Positions 53,101 to 60,177 of a stretch of 64,000 bases of DNA are shown piece after piece; positions within the stretch are counted from its first letter, which is position 1; each line of letters begins with the position of its first letter. Below the pieces are notes generated by a model. It had not been told where the DNA came from and did no database searches. It saw nothing but the letters and a program-made list of their open reading frames with translations. Position numbers and translations under genes: made by a program. The stretch comes from CAZGUX01 sp046160045 (GTDB taxonomy: Bacteria > Acidobacteriota > Terriglobia > Bryobacterales > Bryobacteraceae): positions 10,677-74,676 of the forward strand of contig JBJXGR010000014.1 of the NCBI GenBank assembly GCA_046160045.1. The letters are read 5' to 3'.

Positions 53101-54868
53101 AAGTGAGGAGCACCTGGAGCATTGGCTTCATGTGTATGAACAGGTAATCTACAAGGACCTCGGAAAAGGGATTGACACCCCTCAGGATGCGACCTTCAAC
53201 AGCATCGGCTGGAACAGCAGCTACACCGGCTTGCCGTTCTCGGCGGAGGAGATGCGCGAGCAGGTCGACCAGGCCGTGGACCGCATCCGGATGCTGCGGC
53301 CGCGTCGTGTGCTCGAAATCGGTGTGGGAACCGGACTCCTCCTGCTGAGGATCGCCCCTGAGTGCGAGGTCTACTGCGGCACGGACTTCTCGCCGCTGGC
53401 CGCCGGCTACGTCCGGGAACAGGCGCGGAAGCTCGGCCTGAATCAGGTCGAACTGCTGGTGAGAGCGGCGGATGATCTTACCGGCCTTCCCGAGTCCTAT
53501 TACGACACGATTATCCTGAATTCAGTGGTTCAGTATTTCCCCGGCGCTGACTACCTGATGGCGGTGCTGGAAGGAGCCGCGCGCCTCCTCGCCCCCGGAG
53601 GCTCCATTTTTGTGGGCGACGTGCGCGGGCTGCCGCTACTCAGTGTCTTCCATGTCGCCGTGGAACTCGAGCGCGGCTCCTCGGCTACTTCTACCTTGGA
53701 GCTGGCGGAGCGCGTTAAGAAACGAATGTTCGAAGAGCAGGAACTGGCCGTTGATCCGGACTTCTTCCGGCTGCTTTCGAGCCGCCTGCCGTCGATCCGG
53801 TCGCTCGAGATGCGGCCCAAGCGCGGCGCTAGTCACAACGAGCTCACCCGCTTCCGCTATGACGTCGCGCTCCACACAAGCTGCCGGCAGGACGCGGTGG
53901 ATCCGGGCGTTTGGGAAGAATGGAGCGAACGCCGAATGACGGTCGAAGAGTTGAACCGCCGGCTGTCCGAAGACGGACCCGAACTCTTCGGACTGCGGCG
54001 CGTCCCTGATGCTCGCGTGATCAGGGATGTGGCCGCGGCCGCGCTCCTGGTGGAGGATAACTGCCCGCCGACCATCGGACAGTTGCGGGAGGCGGTGTCC
54101 AGTGTTCCGGGTTTGGATCCGGAGGAAATCTGGCAGTTGCAGAACCAGCTTCGCTACGACATCGCCATCGGCTGGCTGGAGACGAGCGCCGACGGATACT
54201 TTGACGTTCTATGCCACAAGCGCGCCGGTCAGCCCTCGCCCATCGTTCTGTGTGCCGAAACGTCCTCGCGGGGAACAGGCGATTTCACCAACCAGCCCAT
54301 GCAGGGCCGTATTGCGCACAAGGTTTTGCCCGAATTGCGCCGCTTCCTGCGAGAACGGCTGCCGGAATACATGGTGCCCTCGACGGTGATGCTGATGGAC
54401 GCCCTGCCGCTGACTCCCAACGGCAAGGTCAACCGCCGCGCCCTGCCCGCTCCGGAGAGGATCCGGCCAGAGACCGAGGGTGCCTACGTCGCGCCGCGGA
54501 CTCCCGTCGAAACAATCCTGGTCGGCATTTGGGCCGAGGTGTTCGGTCTCGACCGTATCGGCGTGCATGACAACTTCTTCACGGACCTGGGCGGCCACTC
54601 CCTTCTGGCGACCCAGCTTGTTTCTCGCGTGCGCGGCGCCTTGAAAGTGGAACTGCCTCTGCGCCGCCTGTTCGAAGGGCCGACGGTTGCTGACCTGGCC
54701 AGCTTCATCACCAGCAGCCTGCGAGAGCCCGGCGAATCCAGCATCACCGAAATCACTCGCGCCGCCGGTCGCGAACTCACCCCCTATTTCGACGTCGATC
54801 AGCTTTCCGACGAAGAAGTGGATTCCATGCTGCGCGGCATGCTCGACGAGGAGGACGCTTCAGCATGA
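50183..54868 (+). CDS. NRPS: C-A(nMT)-PCP
   Basis: This is a 1561-residue protein. ATG 50183 is chosen since the docking-like helix (LAGLSPEKRRYLDQLMREKK) follows. C domain (about 55-480, MHHIVSDGWSM). A core (about 520-930: YIVYTSGSTGKPKG, FDAATFEIW, HAYGPSEAT, YRTGDLVRS). By-eye code D-A-F-F-L-F-A-T-Y-K suggests a branched aliphatic residue such as Ile/Val, with an odd Phe at the 301 position. Between A8 and A9 sits a canonical nMT domain (about 970-1320: VYEQVIYKDL, FNSIGWNSSYTGLPF, RRVLEIGVGTGLLLLRI, GTDFSPLA), so the residue is N-methylated. A9-A10 (NGKVNRR), PCP (FTDLGGHSLLATQL) and an acidic tail LSDEEVDSMLRGMLDEED follow. Confidence 0.94.
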   Translation: MSATDSRPEVESVQDRLAGLSPEKRRYLDQLMREKKQRSRPSESIARREGAGPWPLSFAQQRLWFMNELVPGNAFYNIDNAMRLRMPLDIGALERSLHEILRRHESLRTTFHTVDGQPVQVIAPEGRFDLPFIDLSGLPPADREPRAREIATEEAQRPFDLAAGPLLRTNLLRFDEDDYLFLLTMHHIVSDGWSMGVFFNELTKLYIAFSEGHAFPLAELPIQYADFAVWQRKWLQGDRLKEQLDYWRTQLTDLPALQLPTDRPRPAVPTYRGALHTVKFPDKAAAVLKKLGKGEGVTSFMTYLAVFQTLVYRYTGQEDFAIGSPIVGRSRPELEGLIGFFVNSLVLRANLSGNPTFRELLQRVHKMALGAYAHQDLPFEMVVEELQPERDVNRNPLFQIMFQLYNTERETDSAGALTQFEVRRGTANFDIAFHLDEGPARIQGQFEYSTDLLTAQTIARMGRHFVNLIESIAANPDQRISELPMLGEDERQRLVIEENETWTGFPRDRTLHQLFEAHAARMSQAAAVVESANQLTYHELNVKANQLAHHLRELGIAPGILVGLSMERSLDMIVAMLGILKAGGAYVPLDPAYPKERLGFMLEDTAAPVLLTQERLLDGLPPCSESVTTVCIDRDWSRIAVHSCANPESGATSGDPAYIVYTSGSTGKPKGVVITHRNIARLVMNTNYLQLDPSDRVAQAANTSFDAATFEIWSPLLNGARLVIITRDLTLSPKQFAAELQEQGITTLFLTTALFNQLAVEAPGAFRPLRTLFFGGSAVDPRYVRRVLKENAPQQLIHAYGPSEATTYATTYLVREVGPEENTVPIGRAIANTSIYVMDAHRNLVPMGVPGELYIGGEGVARGYLNRPELTAERFIPDPYDPSPGARLYRTGDLVRSRPDGNLEFLGRIDDQVKIRGFRVEPAEVEVLLGQHPAVREAAVVAREDVPGDTRLVAYVVLGRGLQKPDAQPGTRSSEEHLEHWLHVYEQVIYKDLGKGIDTPQDATFNSIGWNSSYTGLPFSAEEMREQVDQAVDRIRMLRPRRVLEIGVGTGLLLLRIAPECEVYCGTDFSPLAAGYVREQARKLGLNQVELLVRAADDLTGLPESYYDTIILNSVVQYFPGADYLMAVLEGAARLLAPGGSIFVGDVRGLPLLSVFHVAVELERGSSATSTLELAERVKKRMFEEQELAVDPDFFRLLSSRLPSIRSLEMRPKRGASHNELTRFRYDVALHTSCRQDAVDPGVWEEWSERRMTVEELNRRLSEDGPELFGLRRVPDARVIRDVAAAALLVEDNCPPTIGQLREAVSSVPGLDPEEIWQLQNQLRYDIAIGWLETSADGYFDVLCHKRAGQPSPIVLCAETSSRGTGDFTNQPMQGRIAHKVLPELRRFLRERLPEYMVPSTVMLMDALPLTPNGKVNRRALPAPERIRPETEGAYVAPRTPVETILVGIWAEVFGLDRIGVHDNFFTDLGGHSLLATQLVSRVRGALKVELPLRRLFEGPTVADLASFITSSLREPGESSITEITRAAGRELTPYFDVDQLSDEEVDSMLRGMLDEEDASA

Positions 54869-57800
54869 CCGACGGTTTGAAACCGGCCGCCGAACTGGCC
54901 GGCAAGGCGGTGGCGGAGCTTTCACCTCAGGAGAAGCGGCTTCGCCTCGCCGAATTGATGAAGAAGAAAGCCGGCGTCCCCAGGACGGTTCCCCTGTCGT
55001 TTGCCCAGCAGCGGCTGTGGTTCCTCGACCAGCTTTCACCCGGCAACGCCTTCTATAACGTCGATACGGCGCTGCCCCTCGATTTTGCGGTAGACGTCAA
55101 GACGCTCGAAAAATGCCTGAATGAAATTGTACGCAGGCACGAAGGACTGCGGACCACGTTTCGCGCCGTGGGCGGAGAGCCGGTGCAGGTGGTCGCGCCC
55201 TCATTGCGTGTGACGGTGCCGTTGGTGGACCTCCAACCGCTGCCCGAGCCGGAGCGCCTCGCCGAAGCGCATAAACTGGCCAACCGGGAAGCTCAACAAC
55301 CCTTCGACCTTTCCGCCGGACCGCTGATTCGCGCGACGCTGCTCCGGTTGGCGGCCTCCCGCCACATCCTGCTGTTGACCATCCACCACATCGTTGCCGA
55401 TGGCTGGTCCCTGGAAGTTTTTTTCAAGGAGCTCAACACCCTCTATTCCGCATTCTGCGATGGCGAACCATCCCCGTTGCCGCCTCTGCCGATTCAGTAC
55501 TCCGATTACGCCCTCTGGCAGCGGCAATGGCTGCAAGGCGACGAGCTACAGTCCCGCCTCGATTACTGGAAACGCCAACTGGCCGATCTGCCGGCCTTGG
55601 AATTGCCTTGCGATCATCCCAGACCCGCCATCCAGACTTATTGCGGCGCCTTTCAGCCCATCGCGCTTTCCACCCGGCTTACCGGGGATCTCAAAGCGCT
55701 CAGCCAGGCTGAGGGCGCGACTCTCTTCATGACCATGTTGGCCGCGTTTCAGGTTCTGCTGAGCCGGTACAGTGGACAGGACGACATCGCTGTCGGTACG
55801 CCCATCGCCGGCCGCAATCGCGTTGAACTGGAGTCCCTGGTCGGCTTCTTCGTCAATACGCTGGTGATGCGGACGGATCTGTCGGGCGATCCCAGCTTCC
55901 GCCAGTTGCTTCACCAGGTGCGCGAGACGGCACTGGCCGCTTACGCTCATCCGGATCTTCCCTTTGAAATGCTGGTAAACGAACTGCAACCGCAGCGCGA
56001 TCTCAGCCGCAACCCCCTGTTCCAGGTGATGTTTCAGTTTCTCAAGCTGCCGAGCGAGGCGGACGCCACTGACTGGACGGAGCCAGCCTTCGAAGTGGTC
56101 CGAGGCACATCCATCTTCGATATCGCCCTGCACGTCGGCGAAGGACCTCACGGGCTCGCCGGTAATTGGGAGTACTCCACCGAGTTGTTCGACCGGGCGA
56201 CGATCGTCCGCATGAGCGCCCACCTCGAACGCTTGCTCGAGGAAGCCGTTGCCAACCCTGATCGGCCTGTCTCGCGGTTGCGATTGCTCGATGACGCCGA
56301 ACGCCGCCGGGTGCTCGTCGATTGGAACCGTACGGAGGCTGGGTATCCCGCCGCGAAATGCGTCCACCACCTGTTTGAAGAGCAGGCGGCGCGTACGCCC
56401 GGCGCAGTCGCGCTGGTCAATGGGAACAGCGAGTGGAGCTATTGCGAGCTTGATCGGCGGGCCAATCTACTGGCGGCGCATTTACGCGCATTGGGCGTCG
56501 GGCCGGATGTGCCGGCCGCCATTTTTATGGAGCGCTCGCTCGAGATGATCGTGGCTGTGCTGGGCATCCTGAAGGCCGGCGGGGCCTACGTGCCGCTCGA
56601 TCCTGCCTATCCAAAGGAACGGCGGGCCATGATTCTCGCCGATGTCCGCACACCCGTCGTGCTTGCCCAGGAAAGCTTTCGCCAGGCATTGGCGGGGCAG
56701 GCCGCGAGAGTGGTTTGCCTCGATTCCGAATGGGACCAGATTGAGCGTGAGAATGAATCGGTTGACTCGACGGCCTCCTCCGGGCCTGGCGCCGCGAATC
56801 TCGCCTACGTGCTTTATACTTCCGGGTCCACTGGAGTCCCCAAGGGCGTGGCGATGACCCACGGCGCACTCGTCAACCTCCTGGTGTGGCAGTCCACAAA
56901 TTCCAAGGCAGGCGCCGCGACCCGTACCCTGCAGTACGCCTCTCTCAACTTCGATGTCTCTTTCCAGGAGATGTTTTCCACATGGTCCACCGGTGGCGCC
57001 CTCGTTCTAGTCACGGACCAGACCCGGCGCGATGCGTTCCTCCTGCTGCGGTTTCTCGCCGAACACAATATCGAACGCCTCTTTCTGCCATTTGTGGCCT
57101 TGAACCAGCTTGCCGAAGCCGCATGCAGCGCGGATCACTCCAAGCTCTCGATGCGCGAGATCGTCACCGCCGGCGAACAGCTTCGGATCACGCCGCAGAT
57201 CGCCTCCTGGATCGGAAAGCTGGAAGACTGCACCCTCTACAATCAGTACGGGCCGACCGAAAGCCACGTGGTGACGGCGTTCCAACTCACCGGTCCCCCC
57301 TCCGGGTGGCCTTCCCTGCCCCCCATCGGAGGCCCGATTGCGAATGTCGCGATCTACCTGCTCGATCGCCACCTGGAACCGGTTCCGATCGGGGTGCCCG
57401 GCGAATTGCACATCGGCGGCGTGGCTCTGGCGCGAGGCTACTGGAACAACCCGGACCAGACCTTGGCAAGGTTCGTTCCCAGTCCCTTCGACACGCCGGA
57501 CAGCGGCGCACGGCTGTATAAAACCGGCGATCTTGCGCGCTATCGGTCCGACGGCAGCATCGAGTTTCTTGGCCGCCTCGATCACCAGGTGAAAATCCGC
57601 GGCTATCGGGTCGAACTGGGGGAAGTGGAATCGATCTTGAGCCGGCACCCGGCGGTTCGAGAGGCCGTCGTGACCGCTCAGGAACTGGACCCAGGCCGCA
57701 AGCGCCTGGTCGCGTATGTCGTTCCCGCGTCAGCCTCCGCGCCCGATGCCGGCCACCTTCGAGGCTTCGTGCTGGAACACCTGCCCGAATACATGACTCC

Positions 57801-58224
57801 GGCTGCGTTCGTCTTCCTCGACGCTCTCCCGCTGTTGCCAAATGGCAAAGTCAATCGCCGGGTCCTGCCGGCGCCAGATTCGAGCGGCCTCGGCTCGAAC
57901 CGGCCGGAGGTACCGCCGCGCAACGCGACCGAGGAGACTCTGGCCCGCATCTGGTGCAGCGTCCTCGGCCTTGCGCGAGTTGGCGTTCTCGACAACTTCT
58001 TCGCCGACCTGGGCGGCCACTCCCTGCTTGCCACCCAACTGACATCACGCGTGCGCGATGCGTTTGGCGTTCATCCGCCGCTGACCACGATCTTTGAAAA
58101 GCCGACGATTGCGGCTCTGGCGGAGTGGATTAGGAACAACTCGCCGCGGGGCGAGGACGACGATGCCAGCATCCTGCCACAGGCGCGCCAGTTGCGGCGC
58201 GTCAAGATCGTGTCGACTCCGTAA
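54865..58224 (+). CDS. NRPS terminal module: C-A-PCP, proline-like code
   Basis: This is a 1119-residue protein overlapping the previous gene by ATGA. It has an N-terminal docking-like helix (LSPQEKRLRLAELMKKK), a C domain (TIHHIVADGWSLE) and an A domain with YVLYTSGSTGVPKG, FDVSFQEMF, NQYGPTESHVV, YKTGDLARY and NGKVNRR. By-eye specificity residues D-V-Q-F-V-A-Q-V-V-K are close to known proline codes (D-V-Q-x-I-A-H-V-V-K) but with Val for Ile and Gln for His. The PCP is FADLGGHSLLATQL. The protein ends about 40 residues after the PCP with a basic LRRVKIVSTP. There is no thioesterase, reductase or terminal condensation domain. Confidence 0.93.
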   Translation: MTDGLKPAAELAGKAVAELSPQEKRLRLAELMKKKAGVPRTVPLSFAQQRLWFLDQLSPGNAFYNVDTALPLDFAVDVKTLEKCLNEIVRRHEGLRTTFRAVGGEPVQVVAPSLRVTVPLVDLQPLPEPERLAEAHKLANREAQQPFDLSAGPLIRATLLRLAASRHILLLTIHHIVADGWSLEVFFKELNTLYSAFCDGEPSPLPPLPIQYSDYALWQRQWLQGDELQSRLDYWKRQLADLPALELPCDHPRPAIQTYCGAFQPIALSTRLTGDLKALSQAEGATLFMTMLAAFQVLLSRYSGQDDIAVGTPIAGRNRVELESLVGFFVNTLVMRTDLSGDPSFRQLLHQVRETALAAYAHPDLPFEMLVNELQPQRDLSRNPLFQVMFQFLKLPSEADATDWTEPAFEVVRGTSIFDIALHVGEGPHGLAGNWEYSTELFDRATIVRMSAHLERLLEEAVANPDRPVSRLRLLDDAERRRVLVDWNRTEAGYPAAKCVHHLFEEQAARTPGAVALVNGNSEWSYCELDRRANLLAAHLRALGVGPDVPAAIFMERSLEMIVAVLGILKAGGAYVPLDPAYPKERRAMILADVRTPVVLAQESFRQALAGQAARVVCLDSEWDQIERENESVDSTASSGPGAANLAYVLYTSGSTGVPKGVAMTHGALVNLLVWQSTNSKAGAATRTLQYASLNFDVSFQEMFSTWSTGGALVLVTDQTRRDAFLLLRFLAEHNIERLFLPFVALNQLAEAACSADHSKLSMREIVTAGEQLRITPQIASWIGKLEDCTLYNQYGPTESHVVTAFQLTGPPSGWPSLPPIGGPIANVAIYLLDRHLEPVPIGVPGELHIGGVALARGYWNNPDQTLARFVPSPFDTPDSGARLYKTGDLARYRSDGSIEFLGRLDHQVKIRGYRVELGEVESILSRHPAVREAVVTAQELDPGRKRLVAYVVPASASAPDAGHLRGFVLEHLPEYMTPAAFVFLDALPLLPNGKVNRRVLPAPDSSGLGSNRPEVPPRNATEETLARIWCSVLGLARVGVLDNFFADLGGHSLLATQLTSRVRDAFGVHPPLTTIFEKPTIAALAEWIRNNSPRGEDDDASILPQARQLRRVKIVSTP

Positions 58225-58280
58225 ACTGCGTCTCAGCCCGCTTCCGCGGAGTTGTCGATTACCTTACTTCGAATGCAGCG

Positions 58281-58640
58281 CTATCCCGCCGAACCGTCGA
58301 TTTCCATGATGCCGAAAACGTTCCCCTCCGGGTCCTGACAATACGCCAGATACCCGATCCCGGGAATGGGGGTCTTTGCCATCACCACCTGGCCGCCCAA
58401 CCCTTCGATCCGATTGCAGCAGTCATCGACGGACGGCACATCGATCGTGTTGATGACGCCCGGGAAGCCTTCGGGGCGCGCAATCATGGCGCCATCGATC
58501 CCGTGTCCCTCCCCGCTATAGATATCCCAATACTCCTGATCTCCGGCCTGGTTAAACTCCCAGCCGACGAGCGACCTGTAAAACTGTCCTAGCCAACCCG
58601 GATTCGCGGCTGCGATCTCGTACCGAATCACTCGAGGCAT
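58281..58640 (-). CDS. VOC-superfamily (glyoxalase/bleomycin-resistance-like) protein
   Basis: This is a 119-residue protein. One VOC beta-alpha-beta-beta-beta pair: VIRYEIAAANPGWLGQFYRSLVGWEF at the N-terminus and GYLAYCQDPEGNVFGIMEID at the C-terminus, with His/Glu metal-ligand candidates. It is convergent with the last NRPS and lies inside the repeat-flanked island, but similar proteins are widespread housekeeping enzymes. It could be an isomerase or a resistance protein for the cluster product. GGAGGA directly precedes the ATG. Confidence 0.85.
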   Translation of the reverse strand: MPRVIRYEIAAANPGWLGQFYRSLVGWEFNQAGDQEYWDIYSGEGHGIDGAMIARPEGFPGVINTIDVPSVDDCCNRIEGLGGQVVMAKTPIPGIGYLAYCQDPEGNVFGIMEIDGSAG

Positions 58641-58806
58641 TCCTCCGTGCTCCTTTCATAAGCGACCGACTAGCTTGTCACGCGGTAAGCGGACGATCCC
58701 TTTCAGCGCTGTGAGGCTCGACGGCGATTAGTCGTCCTTTGCTCTGCCAATTCTACCCCAGGATCTTCTCAAGGGGCATACCATAATGCCACGAGCACGG
58801 AGTCTG

Positions 58807-58875
58807 TCAAGCCCCTGATGGATCGCCGAAATGCCGGGAAGGCCGGTGCCCGCCTTCGATCACGAACTTATCCAT
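58807..58875 (-). pseudogene. murA 5' stub (22 codons)
   Basis: On the minus strand ATG 58875 opens DKFVIEGG, identical to the MurA N-terminus (residues 2-9), then HRPSRHFGDPSGA and a stop at 58807. Identity to murA ends after the GGCGG of codons 8-9. The stub begins 4 nt after the stop of the CPBP gene, as the true murA would in an uninterrupted CPBP-murA order. It is the remnant copy at the far side of the NRPS-PKS island. Confidence 0.8.
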
Positions 58876-58916
58876 TCCCTCAATTGTCGCGTACCGGGGA
58901 TCGTCCTGACTCAGCC
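58850..58916. repeat. Direct repeat copy B: CPBP/murA junction (stub end)
   Basis: 58850-58894 matches 33697-33741 at 43 of 45 bases in the same orientation, with weaker similarity to 58916. It includes the last codons and stop of the CPBP gene and the first nine codons of murA. The two copies lie 25.15 kb apart and bracket the repeat proteins, the NRPS-PKS genes and the VOC gene. Confidence 0.85.
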
Positions 58917-59782
58917 GCGGCGGGGGGCGGCTGATGCGGTCTTCGGCGGCGGGGATAAGCGATCACGCCGGCGCCCATCGCCAGCAGCGCGGCGCTAACG
59001 AGCGAAAGCAGCGCGGCGTCGTGCTCGCCGCCCGATCGCATGTACTTGAAAGCGTACTGGCCCCAGTTGTTAAGCGTGCCGTGGGCCAGCGTAACGGCCC
59101 AGATGCTGCGCGTTCTCATGAAGAGCCAGGCGAGAAACATCCCCGCGCCGAGTTGACCGCAAACCTGAACGACCGCGAGGGTAACAGGCGCAATGTTCTC
59201 GACCTGCTGAAGACCCGAGAGCGCGTAGGGCACATGCCACGCGGCCCAGATCGCTGCGCTTGCGAGGACACCGCCGCGCTCCCCGAAACGGGCTGCAAGA
59301 CGCGGCAGCATCCAAGCGCGCCATCCGATCTCCTCAAAGAATGCAAACACGGACACAACCAGGAGACCGGCCGCCGCATTGATCGCCATCCGGCGGGCGA
59401 GACCGGCTGGCGTAAGCACACCCCAGCCCCACTCGGAGGGGACATGGATCAGCCCATCGTCGCGAGGAAACAGCCATTCGGCCCAAGGCAGCCGGCCCTC
59501 GAAAAGAAACATACCCGGCAGCGCAATCGCGTGTACTGCGATCGGTAACGCCAGGAGCGCGACGGGCATCCACCGCAGAGGGAATCGGCTCCACCCTGCA
59601 TCTGGAACCCGCGCTCCGTAGAGCATACGTACGACCAGGACGGCCAGCCCAGGCACAAGCATCGCGACCGGTGCAAAGGCGCGGGGTGGCGCGCCAAACG
59701 CTACGGCAAGCGAAAGCGCGATCGAACCACCGAACGACACCGCCAGGAATGCGGCAAGCGGCCTTTTGCCCTCGTCATTCAA
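58880..59782 (-). CDS. CPBP-family intramembrane metalloprotease
   Basis: This is a 300-residue polytopic membrane protein. TTG 59782 is taken as the start because AAAGGA lies just upstream and the first membrane helix (PLAAFLAVSFGGSIALSL) follows. Further upstream the frame is open but Arg-rich and non-coding in appearance. FFEEIGWRAWMLPRL is the Glu-Glu-x-x-x-Arg motif, AAIWAAWHVPYAL supplies the second His, and LAHGTLNNWG the third motif, all as in CAAX-protease/bacteriocin-processing (CPBP) enzymes. Its Pro/Arg tail ends GRSPVRDN, the part duplicated at copy A. Formerly it probably sat directly upstream of murA. Confidence 0.85.
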   Translation of the reverse strand: MNDEGKRPLAAFLAVSFGGSIALSLAVAFGAPPRAFAPVAMLVPGLAVLVVRMLYGARVPDAGWSRFPLRWMPVALLALPIAVHAIALPGMFLFEGRLPWAEWLFPRDDGLIHVPSEWGWGVLTPAGLARRMAINAAAGLLVVSVFAFFEEIGWRAWMLPRLAARFGERGGVLASAAIWAAWHVPYALSGLQQVENIAPVTLAVVQVCGQLGAGMFLAWLFMRTRSIWAVTLAHGTLNNWGQYAFKYMRSGGEHDAALLSLVSAALLAMGAGVIAYPRRRRPHQPPPAAAESGRSPVRDN

Positions 59783-60177
59783 AGGTCCTTTGTACCATCG
59801 CGACCGGGTCGCCGGCGAGCTACCGGCAGAAGCCGACCTGCCGGACCGGCATCCGGTCGCGATGAACCGATTGCACCGGACGCCGGCTGCGCCATCGTCC
59901 ACAGGTGTGCGGGGCCCGAGCCACAAACGAGGAAGTGTTGAAGGAATTTCTCTCCCAGGACGCTCGCGCGCTATTTGTGTGGACCGAAAAGCTTTTTCCG
60001 CCGGGTGGTTGTCCATTCACCCCGGAGATTCGTGCAGGCTCGCCGCCGTCGGCTGGGACGCTCCAGATGCCGCCGCCAGCCCCGACGTGTGAACTGGAGA
60101 CATGGCCAGGAGCGCCGCTCAAGCGCGCCGCAGCCTGAACAGCATCGGGCGGTCTCTGAGCGGCTATACTTGCGCCT
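59783..60177. other. Divergent intergenic region with nested inverted repeats
   Basis: These 395 bases separate CPBP (minus) and ggt (plus). They hold the nested inverted repeat at 59796-59864 and a TATACT hexamer 7 nt before the ggt ATG. A plus-strand frame, 59905-60138 (GTG start, 77 codons), includes EEVLKEFLSQDARALFVWTE and then becomes Pro-rich. That frame might be a gene relic but has no ribosome binding site or family resemblance, so it is not called. Confidence 0.5.
59796..59864. repeat. Nested inverted repeat (cruciform-like)
   Basis: The outer arms CATCGCGACCGG (59796-59807) and CCGGTCGCGATG (59853-59864) are perfect over 12 bp and extend by a G-T and a T-A pair. Inside is a second perfect hairpin, CCGGCAG (59823-59829) with CTGCCGG (59838-59844). 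It lies 14 nt upstream of the CPBP start codon, so it would be in its leader if transcription starts beyond it. Confidence 0.6.

Noticed and set aside
59905..60138. 77-codon plus-strand frame upstream of ggt
   Set aside because: No ribosome binding site, no family resemblance, second half Pro-rich. Kept only as a remark on the intergenic region.
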